A stretch of 8,711 nucleotides of DNA from Methanosarcinales archaeon (lineage in GTDB: Archaea > Halobacteriota > Syntropharchaeia > Alkanophagales > Methanospirareceae), in contig JAODGL010000159.1 of assembly GCA_025464585.1 (NCBI GenBank), forward strand, positions 3,292-12,002, read 5' to 3'. The notes beneath the pieces are model-generated. The model had not been told where the DNA came from, ran no database searches, and saw only the letters and a list, made by a program, of their open reading frames with translations. The translations under genes were made by a program, and so were the position numbers. Below, one piece after another: positions 1 through 5,919 of the stretch. The first letter of the stretch is position 1. Every line of letters starts with the position of its first letter.

Positions 1-2
1 AC

Positions 3-194
3 ACAAAATTTGTATTGAAACATGCCGACTTTATTTTAGCGGTTTCCAAGTTTACAAAGAAGGAAGTTTTAAGATATACAAAGCCGAAAATTTTAAGGGT
101 TATTTATAATGGTATAGATACTAAGAAATTTGAGCCAAGTGGAGAAAAAGAGAATGATTTAGTAATTACACTACATTCCAGAGGATTATGCTGA
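3..194 (+). pseudogene. GT4-type glycosyltransferase, broken fragment (5' end outside window)
   Basis: Frame 3 is open from the window edge to a TGA at 192-194. The peptide contains ADFILAVSKFTKKEVLRY, then KILRVIYNGIDTKKFEP. This is the typical linker between the N- and C-terminal Rossmann domains of GT-B fold family 4 glycosyltransferases (the 'vs..t...l', then 'v.NGiD...F.P' pattern). In an intact enzyme the text after DLVIT would continue with a glycine-rich strand such as VGRL, followed by about 170 more residues with the nucleotide-sugar site. Here similarity stops at about position 170 and the frame closes eight codons later, so the donor-binding domain is gone. The next bases belong to a different gene in another frame. 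Such enzymes transfer sugars to lipid carriers or surface glycans at the cytoplasmic face of the membrane. Family confidence is good; the exact sugar cannot be told. Confidence 0.75.
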
Positions 195-660
195 AAGAAG
201 AGGGAAAACAAATAGGATTATTGATGGAAAGACAGAAAAAGAAACAATTAATGTCCGTGCTTCTATTGGAAAGATAATTCAGAAGATCTTTGGTATAGAA
301 GGAAGATGGAAGATTAGCAATTTATTGGGGGTTTCACCATTTTCTCAGCCCGATTCAATTGGCTATAATGAAGGACTGAAAGGCTTAAGAAACGCATATA
401 AGGAGAATCTTGAAGTGGTACTGGAATCTGTGTCTGAGTTGTTGGAGTATCTCTCCGGCAGGATCCTCATTACAGCAGATCATGGAGAGTATCTCGGTGA
501 ATACGGTAGATATGGTCATGGATTGGTGCCTCGTCGTCCTCCGATTGTAGAAGTTCCCTGGCTCATAATAGAGAAAGAAAAAACAAATCAGAGAGAAGTT
601 AACGAAAGGAAAACAATCAAAGAGCGAATAAAAAGGCTGAAGAAAACAGGAAAAGTATGA
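169..660 (+). pseudogene. AlkP-superfamily sulfatase, C-terminal half only
   Basis: Frame 1 is open from a TAA at 163-165 to the TGA at 658-660, giving about 164 residues from HYIPEDYAERRGK onward. A TTG at 325 is the only plausible start, and it falls inside the conserved region, so I treat this as a 5'-truncated gene. Signature parts are GYNEGLKGLRNAYKENLEVVL, the metal-binding strand ILITADHGEYLGEYG, the GHG that follows, and VPWLIIEK near the end. This order is typical of archaeal sulfatase-like proteins found in surface-glycan clusters. The nucleophile (Cys/Ser/Thr) and the first metal Asp would lie in the missing N-terminal part, so the fragment should be inactive. It ends 6 bp from the stop of the convergent flippase gene, with no clear terminator between. 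Sulfatase versus another AlkP hydrolase is not certain. Confidence 0.7.
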
Positions 661-666
661 GTCAAA

Positions 667-2220
667 TCACAAAAACCTCTTTAGGACATTCCTTATCCAA
701 TCTGACTTCGTCCCCAACCGCTGGTCTATCGCGCGCATAACCATCAAATCCTCATCTTCAAATGATTTCATAAACAGAAGCAAGCCGGAATAGAGTATAA
801 GGAACACAAATAGCATTGCTATCAAAGCAAGCGTTGAAACTCCAACAACATATTTTGTCAACAGATAAACAACGAAAACAGCAATCAAAGATGCAAGAAT
901 TATCTTCAAATAACTCAATCGAAATGGCTGTATCTTCGCCACTCGATAAGCAAACATGAAGTTGAGACTATACAGGAGCGCAAGTGATAATCCAGTTGCA
1001 ATTGCTGCACCATTTATACCATAAATCGGTATTAGCAGAAAATTCAACCCGAAGTTGGATATTGCACCTATGTAATTCGTCACCATGACGGTTTTCGTCC
1101 TTCCATAACTTCGCAAGATCGCACCGGCTGGACCCATTACCGCATAAACCATAAACCCACACATAAGGATAGACAGAGCAGTCGCTCCTGCAATATACTC
1201 CGCACCAAATAAGATACTGATGACCCGCTCAGGGAAAAGAACTACCAGCAGGAATACCGGAAAGATAAGCGCGAACATCCATTTTGTAACTGCGCTGTAA
1301 GCACTTCTCAAATCGTCTATTTTGGCTCTTGCATAGAGCTCTGATATGACCGGAAAGAATATAGTGGCAAAAGCACCCGGAATAGCCCGTATCAACTGTG
1401 CAGTTGGCAGTGCTGCATTATAAATACCCACATCCGTGGATGATGCGAAATAGCCTAACATCAGTGTATCCGTCCAGCCCATTACAATACCAGCAATGCC
1501 CGCAAATAGGAGAGGAAACGAAAATGAGAAAAGTTCCTTATCCATCAAGACTGCTTTTACTCTCGTTTTGAAAACAGGAAACACTCTCTTCTCGAGGAAG
1601 TAAAAAGCTATGAATGTTGTAACAATTATTGCAAGCACCCAGCCCCATGCGGCACCAGCAGCACCTAACCCTAAAAGGAGAAGAACAACAATTGCCGCCA
1701 ATTTCAAAGGCTCCTGGAATATATTTTCTGTGTAAACTCGATACCTCATGTCTTGAAAGCCAACCGTAGCAGACAGCAAATTTTGAGCTAAAACAAAGAA
1801 AGGAACCCCAATGGCGAATATTCTTAGAATGGGTATCAGGTTAGCATCGTGAAAAACGTGGATTGAAATCCAGTCTGCATACCAGAACAGAACAATTGCG
1901 AAGAACAAACTCAGAGGCATGGTTATCTTCAGTGCGGATATAATCGTGCCTTTTATCCTTCCTTTGTCTTCTTTTCCTTTGTAGAAAGATACGTACCGGA
2001 CAATACCGCTTTGCAGCCCCACCATTGAAAGTGTCGCTACGATAGACATCACTGCGAAACCGAGTGCGACCAGACCATAATCGCTTGCACCTAATCGTGC
2101 AATGATCAGTCTTGAGCCATAGCCAAATGCTCTGCCTATTATGGTTCCTATGAGAACAATGCCTGCGCCTTTTGCTATTTTTCGCAGCGATTCGTTCAGA
2201 TACGATTCGTCGTCTGGCAT
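667..2220 (-). CDS. Wzx-like polysaccharide flippase (MOP/MATE superfamily)
   Basis: The 517-residue product is the usual full length for an oligosaccharide flippase, which turns lipid-linked glycan units across the cytoplasmic membrane. After a short polar start (MPDDESYLNESLRKIAKGAG) the first helix pair carries GTIIGRAFGYGSRLIIARLG and SDYGLVALGFAVMS, the hallmark N-terminal segment of RfbX/Wzx proteins. Hydrophobic segments then recur to about residue 485, consistent with 12-14 membrane helices. The C-terminus is a polar tail ending WIRNVLKRFL. The ATG at 2220 is preceded by only a weak purine stretch. The gene follows the phosphodiesterase stop by 20 bp, so the two are probably co-transcribed. 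It converges with the truncated sulfatase, which with the glycosyltransferase fragment places it in a surface-glycan cluster. The transported glycan cannot be read from sequence. Confidence 0.9.
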   Translation of the reverse strand: MPDDESYLNESLRKIAKGAGIVLIGTIIGRAFGYGSRLIIARLGASDYGLVALGFAVMSIVATLSMVGLQSGIVRYVSFYKGKEDKGRIKGTIISALKITMPLSLFFAIVLFWYADWISIHVFHDANLIPILRIFAIGVPFFVLAQNLLSATVGFQDMRYRVYTENIFQEPLKLAAIVVLLLLGLGAAGAAWGWVLAIIVTTFIAFYFLEKRVFPVFKTRVKAVLMDKELFSFSFPLLFAGIAGIVMGWTDTLMLGYFASSTDVGIYNAALPTAQLIRAIPGAFATIFFPVISELYARAKIDDLRSAYSAVTKWMFALIFPVFLLVVLFPERVISILFGAEYIAGATALSILMCGFMVYAVMGPAGAILRSYGRTKTVMVTNYIGAISNFGLNFLLIPIYGINGAAIATGLSLALLYSLNFMFAYRVAKIQPFRLSYLKIILASLIAVFVVYLLTKYVVGVSTLALIAMLFVFLILYSGLLLFMKSFEDEDLMVMRAIDQRLGTKSDWIRNVLKRFL

Positions 2221-2240
2221 TTACTCAACATCTCTAAAAC

Positions 2241-3014
2241 TCAGTAAAAATCCTCCTTAATCGCAAAGAACACATCCTGCGGTCGCTCTATCTCATAATC
2301 CACATTCACAGTCACCAGGAAAGCATCTTCATGATGGTCGCCCTTCAACTTCCCTTCTTTCGTGTACTCCGGCAATGTCTGCACCTTCGCATCGCCAAAA
2401 GAGCAGAATCCATGGTCTGAAATCACAATTAGTTTATTATCACACTCTAAGAAACCCGAATCAAATATCAGTTCTCCTATCTTATCATCCATGCGCTTAT
2501 ACCACTCAACTACGTAATCCTCACCCCAGTGGAAGTGCTGAATCCTGTCCAAACAGGTATAAACCGCAATGAGCACATCCGGTTTCTCATCCATCAGAAA
2601 TTTCGTCTCCTCTGTGACTCGCTCTAACTCCTCATTCCATTCTTTTTCGTTCGTCGGCAATCCAAAACCAACAGGCTTGAAATCCACATTGAAAGAATAG
2701 GGAGGCACGACGAAGGGCACATTCAATGCCTTTACTTTCTTACCTTCTCGCTCTAAAACATCCCATATAAAATCCACTTTTATGTCTTCTCGCTTCACTA
2801 TCTCGCCATTAACAACGTAACTTTCATGTTTGTGCTCCTCTAAAAGCTTACCTGAGAACATACCGCACCAGACCGATGCAGATATTGGCTTCTCCTTCAA
2901 CGTGATTGTTTTGCTTTTGCCTATATCTATCAATCGCTTGAAATTCCTCAGCTCGTTCAAATTCGGCGTTATGACTGTCCACGTTGCCGCATCTATTCCT
3001 AATACGAAGAACAT
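2241..3014 (-). CDS. compact type I phosphodiesterase / AlkP-superfamily hydrolase
   Basis: I start at the ATG ending at 3014 (257 residues) because it gives MFFVLGIDAATW, the family's usual N-terminus, with GGAG 8 nt upstream. A longer open frame to 3182 runs back into repeat DNA. Metal and nucleophile positions are all visible: Asp in GIDAAT (residue 8), Ser in KPISASVWCGMFSGK (about residue 45, aligned with the usual Thr nucleophile before the Trp), Asp and His in LDRIQHFHW, Asp-His in VISDHGF, and a final His in GDHHEDAF. It should therefore be an active two-metal phosphodiesterase or phosphatase-like enzyme of the nucleotide pyrophosphatase group. At 257 residues it is short for a family often of 400 or more. 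No signal peptide is visible, so it is probably cytoplasmic. The substrate is unknown; the adjacent flippase suggests a lipid-linked or nucleotide-sugar substrate, which is inference. Confidence 0.8.
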   Translation of the reverse strand: MFFVLGIDAATWTVITPNLNELRNFKRLIDIGKSKTITLKEKPISASVWCGMFSGKLLEEHKHESYVVNGEIVKREDIKVDFIWDVLEREGKKVKALNVPFVVPPYSFNVDFKPVGFGLPTNEKEWNEELERVTEETKFLMDEKPDVLIAVYTCLDRIQHFHWGEDYVVEWYKRMDDKIGELIFDSGFLECDNKLIVISDHGFCSFGDAKVQTLPEYTKEGKLKGDHHEDAFLVTVNVDYEIERPQDVFFAIKEDFY

Positions 3015-3089
3015 TCCTTTATCTCCTGGCATAGTATGGAGCTTTGTCGCCGCGCCTTTTGCATTTCTTTGGACGGTGTTCATTTTGTC

Positions 3090-3131
3090 TTTAGGGAAAG
3101 GGAGAAGGCTAAGGGCTAAGGGCGAAAGGTT
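3090..3131. repeat. degenerate heptamer array, 3' side of four-helix-bundle remnant 1
   Basis: Six consecutive 7-bp units on the plus strand share an A-A-G-G core in a fixed phase: TTTAGGG, AAAGGGA, GAAGGCT, AAGGGCT, AAGGGCG, AAAGGTT. The stop codon of the four-helix-bundle remnant (3116-3118) lies inside the array, so its last residues (TFRP) are repeat-encoded. Read on the gene strand the array is C/T-rich, the mirror of the G/A-rich array on the other side of the gene. Confidence 0.75.
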
Positions 3132-3298
3132 TTCGACCGTGCCGCTATCAATTTTGAAAGCATGGTTGATATTTCTATACATCCTTTCTCTATCTCTTTA
3201 AACGTTTCCTTCTGGATGTTTGTTATTTGATAGATGTAAACAGCAAGCTCTTTACCTTTCTGCCAAACCCTAAGTTCTTTAAAGCCCCCCTTACTCAT
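3116..3298 (-). pseudogene. four-helix-bundle (S23/IVP family) protein with its middle deleted
   Basis: The 60-residue frame joins two recognisable ends of one family. MSKGGFKELRVWQKGKELAV plus YIYQITN is the helix 1 region of S23-type four-helix-bundle proteins. KETFKEIEKGC and IEISTMLSKLIAARS match the last helix of the same subfamily. The usual 115-125 residue protein has about 60 more residues between them, including the conserved 'QIRRAAVSIPSNIAEG' segment, and that whole part is missing without breaking the frame. The product could be a two-helix peptide, but is more likely a decayed remnant. Family members are known from intervening sequences in 23S rRNA genes and as Avd in diversity-generating retroelements; no reverse transcriptase or rRNA is present here. 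Heptamer arrays abut both its start and its stop. No promoter or strong ribosome binding site is visible. Confidence 0.75.
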
Positions 3299-3346
3299 TT
3301 GCCCTCTGCCCTTCGCCGTTTGCCCTTCGCCGTTTGCCCTTCACCT
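3298..3346. repeat. heptamer array, 5' side of four-helix-bundle remnant 1
   Basis: Seven consecutive 7-bp units on the plus strand, mostly alternating TTTGCCC and TTCGCCG, with TCTGCCC second and TTCACCT last. The alternation makes an exact 14-bp tandem (3312-3325 repeated at 3326-3339). Decayed units continue to about 3367. The array touches the ATG of the remnant. It is the inverted counterpart of the array at 3090-3131. Confidence 0.85.
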
Positions 3347-3390
3347 CTACCTCCACATCCTCACCTTCCTGCAAATCCAATCCTCTAACG

Positions 3391-4626
3391 TTAGAAAGAA
3401 GATGTTGCATCCAGAACCACCCCCGCCCCTATATTCCTTCCGTTTTTCACCAGAACGAACCTGCCAAGCTCTGGAATATCTACAAATTTCTCCACGACTA
3501 ACGGCTCCGTAGCAAAAACGATTGTCGCTGCATCATGCTCATTTATTCCCTCTGGATTGCTCTCTATCACCGCTCCGGTCTCTGAATCTATCTTTTCTTT
3601 TATTTCCCTTATCTCACTTCGCACTTTTGCAGTGCCACATCTCAACTCCAAAGTTTCTCCTCTTTTCAATTCCTTACCGAGCAAAACAGCTTCTCCTAAA
3701 AACTCCTTCGTAGGTTTTGGAGGATTCCCTATCAGTCCCCCAACATCTCCTCTTCTTACTCCTTCATCATTAAAATTGATAATAACACCAATACTATCCC
3801 CTGCCCTGGCTTCTTCTAACTCTCCTCCAAAAACTTTTATCTCTTCTATTTCCCCTTCGGCGCCCGAAGGCTCGAAGACCATTTCATCTCCTCTTCTTAG
3901 CATTCCTGATTCCACGCGCCCAGCAATTGTCTTCTCTCCATTAACCTCATATACATCCTGAACGACAAACCTCGGTGGTTTCTCTCTTCCTTCCTGCGTC
4001 ACCCCATCCAAAGCCTCTATTAACGTTGGACCTTCATACCATTCCATCCCTTCGCTCCTGCGGTAAATGTTATCTCCTTCCATCGCCGATGCAGGTATGA
4101 ACAGCATCTTTTTCGCAGCGTAGCCAAACGAATTTAAAAGCTCGCTTATCTGGCTCTTAACCGTTTCAAACCTATCCTTTTTATACTCCACGGCGTCCAT
4201 CTTGTTCACAGCCACAAAGACCTGTTTTATGCCAAGCATCTTAAGCAAGAACATGTGCCTCCTCGTTTGCTCCTGCACGCCTTCTTCCGCAGACACAACC
4301 AGAACCGCCACGTCCGCATGCGAAGCGCCTGTGAGCATGTTCTTTATGAACTCCTTATGCCCCGGCACGTCCGTTATCGTGTAGTAGTTCCGCTTGCTTT
4401 TAAACATCAAACTCACCGTGTCTATTGTCCTCTCCTCTTTTAGCTCGTCCTCAAACGAATCCAAAAAATAAGCGAATTCAAATCTGCGTTTGTATTCTTC
4501 TGCTAATTTCTGTATCTCCTCGACCCGCTCATCCTTTATGCTCTCGCTGTCATAAAGCAGTCTTCCTATTAGTGTGGACTTGCCATGGTCCACATGTCCC
4601 ACAAGCACTACATTCACGTTCATCAT
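3391..4626 (-). CDS. cysN: CysN-type GTPase, sulfate adenylyltransferase large (regulatory) subunit
   Basis: The 411-residue translation-factor-like GTPase has all G motifs: GHVDHGKST at residues 10-18 (P-loop), ERTID at 66-69, DVPGH at 86-90, NKMD at 141-144 and SA at 180-181. Two beta-barrel domains follow (about 205-411), ending FVLVKNGRNIGAGVV as in EF-Tu/EF-1alpha domain 3. In sulfate activation CysN hydrolyses GTP to drive APS formation by CysD. The assignment to CysN rather than an EF-1alpha paralogue rests on the neighbouring cysD. E. coli CysN is about 475 residues, so this is a compact form, and no fused APS kinase domain is present. The first of two adjacent ATGs is chosen because GGAGGT lies 8 nt upstream. 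The gene is separated from cysD by a 314-bp stretch filled by a broken gene and repeats, yet no TATA box of its own is evident; transcription from the cysD promoter is likely. Confidence 0.85.
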   Translation of the reverse strand: MMNVNVVLVGHVDHGKSTLIGRLLYDSESIKDERVEEIQKLAEEYKRRFEFAYFLDSFEDELKEERTIDTVSLMFKSKRNYYTITDVPGHKEFIKNMLTGASHADVAVLVVSAEEGVQEQTRRHMFLLKMLGIKQVFVAVNKMDAVEYKKDRFETVKSQISELLNSFGYAAKKMLFIPASAMEGDNIYRRSEGMEWYEGPTLIEALDGVTQEGREKPPRFVVQDVYEVNGEKTIAGRVESGMLRRGDEMVFEPSGAEGEIEEIKVFGGELEEARAGDSIGVIINFNDEGVRRGDVGGLIGNPPKPTKEFLGEAVLLGKELKRGETLELRCGTAKVRSEIREIKEKIDSETGAVIESNPEGINEHDAATIVFATEPLVVEKFVDIPELGRFVLVKNGRNIGAGVVLDATSSF

Positions 4627-4634
4627 TCTTTTTT

Positions 4635-4640
4635 ACCTCC
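4635..4640 (-). promoter_or_regulatory. Shine-Dalgarno site of cysN
   Basis: GGAGGT on the minus strand, 8 nt before the first ATG of the MM start. It decides the start in favour of 4626. It lies 2 bp beyond the heptamer array at 4643-4677, so the repeat stops just short of the initiation signals. Confidence 0.75.
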
Positions 4641-4642
4641 TT

Positions 4643-4677
4643 CTAAATTCAAAAACCAAATGTTAAAGGTTAAAATG
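4643..4677. repeat. degenerate heptamer array, 3' side of four-helix-bundle remnant 2
   Basis: Five 7-bp units on the plus strand, in phase and A-rich: CTAAATT, CAAAAAC, CAAATGT, TAAAGGT, TAAAATG. The similarity to the fallen-off end of the remnant stops exactly at this array. It is A-rich on the strand opposite to the A-rich array at 4904-4938, making an inverted pair. Confidence 0.65.
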
Positions 4678-4885
4678 AAGAAGTTAGTATAATCCTTCCT
4701 CGAGGCAGCGCCTTGAGCTTCAACTACATTGGCACCAATGCTGGTTGCACTCCGTAACAACTGGCACTAATAATCCTCGAAGTCTGCTCTTTTGGCAACT
4801 GCTCAACATATCTGATAATATCCAGAGCAAATTTGTAAACTCGCTGCCTAAACTCATCTTTAAACCTTTCCTTCTCAGTTCCCAT
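4677..4885 (-). pseudogene. four-helix-bundle protein, frameshifted and 3'-truncated
   Basis: From the ATG ending at 4885 the frame reads MGTEKERFKDEFRQRVYKFA, then LDIIRYVEQLPKEQTSRIIS, the N-terminal helix region of a second four-helix-bundle subfamily. After Ser40 the frame goes wrong (stop at 4724-4726). Shifting by one base at about 4764 restores QLLRSATSIGANVVEAQGAA and then SRKDYTNFF, the most conserved core of the family. One base has therefore been lost. The match then ends at about 4677, where the expected downstream helices (the 'LKSA.E..YWL' part) are replaced by a heptamer array. The gene is thus broken twice. It lies between cysD and cysN, which are normally adjacent, so it looks like an insertion that later decayed. 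The function of the intact family is not settled; RNA or ribosome association has been suggested. Confidence 0.8.
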
Positions 4886-4903
4886 TTCTTATTTTAAACC
4901 CCC

Positions 4904-4938
4904 TCATTTTGATTTTTACATTTTAATTTTTGCATTTT
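4904..4938. repeat. heptamer array, 5' side of four-helix-bundle remnant 2
   Basis: Five 7-bp units on the plus strand: TCATTTT, GATTTTT, ACATTTT, AATTTTT, GCATTTT. On the gene strand they alternate AAAATGY and AAAAATY, a 14-bp higher-order unit, exactly the organisation seen upstream of remnant 1. The array begins 2 bp after the cysD stop codon. Confidence 0.8.
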
Positions 4939-4940
4939 CT

Positions 4941-5765
4941 CTACATATACCCCAGCGCCCTCAGCTTCTGCATCATAAACGTCTTCTCCTTGTCCTGTGC
5001 CCTGCCAGACCGTTCTGCAACCTTTGTCGTTCTCAGCTCTTCCACTATTTCGTCTATCGTTTTTGCGTTTGAATCAATTGGAGAAGTGCAGGGTTCACAG
5101 CCTAAGCTGCGATACCGCTTCCCATCGTTGGCAAAATACATTGGATTCACTGGAATGTCTTTCTCTTGCTTTATATATTCCCAGACATCTAATTCACGCC
5201 AGTGCAGAATTGGATGCACTCTCGTGTGGATGTGGAGAGTCTCATCAGTTTCGCTTTGACCTTTACCTTGAGCTTGATATTGGTCCCACATCTCCAGCGG
5301 CTGGTCGCGGTAATTCCATCTGAACGCTTCGTCACGTGGTGAAAAGACGCGCTCCTTTGCTCTTATCCCGTGTTCATCCCTCCTTATCGCTAAAAGCAGC
5401 GCATCAAACCCATGCTTATCGAGACATTGCATTAGCGCTTCCGTTTTTAATTTCGTGCAGCACTCTAATTTCCCTTTTTCTGGTCCCATACCCGCTTTCA
5501 TCGCCTCTTCGTTCTTCGCTATTATCAAATCCAATCCCCATTCTTCTGCAATTCTGTCTCTGAACTCATACATCTGCTTGAACTTGTAACCCGTATCTAT
5601 ATGGATTACAGGAAACGGAATTTCGCCGAAGAAGGCTTTTCGACACAGCGCGAGAGCAGTTGTGCTGTCTTTTCCCATGCTCCACAGAACCGCAGGGTTC
5701 TCGAACTCCGCGTATGCTTCCCTTAATATATATATGCTCTTATTCTCCAGTTCTTTCAGTCCCAT
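4941..5765 (-). CDS. cysD: sulfate adenylyltransferase small (catalytic) subunit
   Basis: CysD makes APS and pyrophosphate from ATP and sulfate, with CysN. Starting at the ATG ending at 5765 gives 274 residues beginning MGLKELENKSIYILREAYAE, which matches the family N-terminus; the open frame continues upstream to 5942 but through the promoter. The PP-loop is SMGKDSTT (about residues 30-37), followed by HIDTGYKFKQMYEFRDR. The CysD-specific stretch is RRDEHGIRAKERVFSPRDE, then WNYRDQPLEMWDQY. The end has RVHPILHWRELDVWEYI, YRSLGCEPCTSPIDS with a Cys pair, and ERSGRAQDKE. The C-terminus MMQKLRALGYM resembles the KKxGYF-type end of other CysD proteins, but also the tails of the two RHH proteins in this window. 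Its promoter carries the same operator as the RHH operon, so it is probably co-regulated. An APS kinase is not seen nearby. Confidence 0.9.
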   Translation of the reverse strand: MGLKELENKSIYILREAYAEFENPAVLWSMGKDSTTALALCRKAFFGEIPFPVIHIDTGYKFKQMYEFRDRIAEEWGLDLIIAKNEEAMKAGMGPEKGKLECCTKLKTEALMQCLDKHGFDALLLAIRRDEHGIRAKERVFSPRDEAFRWNYRDQPLEMWDQYQAQGKGQSETDETLHIHTRVHPILHWRELDVWEYIKQEKDIPVNPMYFANDGKRYRSLGCEPCTSPIDSNAKTIDEIVEELRTTKVAERSGRAQDKEKTFMMQKLRALGYM

Positions 5766-5827
5766 TCTCTTACTTCGCCCTCTTTTAGCTTTGATAGCAA
5801 CTTTGTCCTTATCCTCCTTATCTTCAT
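5756..5827 (-). other. possible short leader ORF overlapping the cysD start
   Basis: An ATG 2 nt downstream of the operator opens a 23-codon frame (MKIRRIRTKLLSKLKEGEVR and three more residues) that stops 10 nt inside cysD, in a different frame. From the TATA position, transcription would begin at about 5832, so this ATG would be almost at the 5' end of the mRNA. It is rich in basic residues and matches nothing I recognise. It may be chance, or it may couple translation to cysD. It has no ribosome binding site; a GGAGG lies inside it at about 5812-5816. Confidence 0.25.
5791..5807 (-). repeat. second copy of the RHH gene's 5' coding end in the cysD leader
   Basis: On the minus strand GACAAAGTTGCTATCAA here matches GACAAAGTTACCATCAA at 7570-7586 in 15 of 17 positions. 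The latter encodes DKVTIK, the DNA-contacting strand of the first RHH protein. In the frame of cysD the copy reads DKVAIK. Together with the shared operator and TATA box upstream, this suggests the cysD leader came from a duplication of the RHH gene's 5' end. The distance from the operator differs by 7 nt (22 versus 15). Confidence 0.5.
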
Positions 5828-5829
5828 GC

Positions 5830-5854
5830 ACTCTAATTATACTACTATTGGAGT
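5830..5854 (-). promoter_or_regulatory. 25-bp palindromic operator upstream of cysD
   Basis: Plus strand: ACTCTAAT, 9-bp spacer TATACTACT, ATTGGAGT. The 8-bp arms are inverted with one mismatch. The identical arms with the identical 9-bp spacing occur at 7602-7626, upstream of the RHH operon. The site lies between the TATA box and the expected transcription start, where a bound protein would block transcription. The RHH proteins encoded upstream are the obvious candidates to bind it. Confidence 0.75.
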
Positions 5855-5861
5855 ATATAAA
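5853..5861 (-). promoter_or_regulatory. TATA box of cysD
   Basis: TTTATATAC on the minus strand, the archaeal TATA consensus, overlapping the edge of the operator by 2 bp. Expected transcription start is about 5832, which leaves a leader of about 65 nt before the chosen ATG. A second TATA-like stretch (TTATATAAATATAAA) at about 5893-5907 is less well placed. Confidence 0.7.
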
Positions 5862-5919
5862 TAGTATGGTATAATGTTTAGCTTCATCCTGATTTATATT
5901 TATATAATTCCTCTTATCT

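Noticed and set aside
3015..3182. A 56-residue N-terminal extension of the phosphodiesterase frame.
   Set aside because: It reads back through the heptamer array and the four-helix-bundle remnant, matches nothing in the family, and the ATG at 3014 has a well-placed GGAG.
3298..3346. A CRISPR-like array or a regular minisatellite.
   Set aside because: Units are 7 bp with no unique spacers, and no Cas gene is near.
3384..3395. Perfect 12-bp palindrome TCTAACGTTAGA at the cysN stop codon.
   Set aside because: No loop, no T-run and no second copy in the window; too short to call a terminator or operator.
3291..3410. A 39-codon minus-strand frame containing GLDLQEGEDVEVEVKGK, which resembles the end of small AF2212/DUF104-type antitoxins.
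   Set aside because: Most of it is the translation of the heptamer array and its decayed extension (to about 3367), and its ATG lies inside cysN. The likeness is best explained by repeat-encoded Glu/Val-rich sequence.
3090..4938. A diversity-generating retroelement, since its Avd protein is of the four-helix-bundle family.
   Set aside because: No reverse transcriptase, template repeat or variable repeat is present, and both four-helix-bundle genes are broken.
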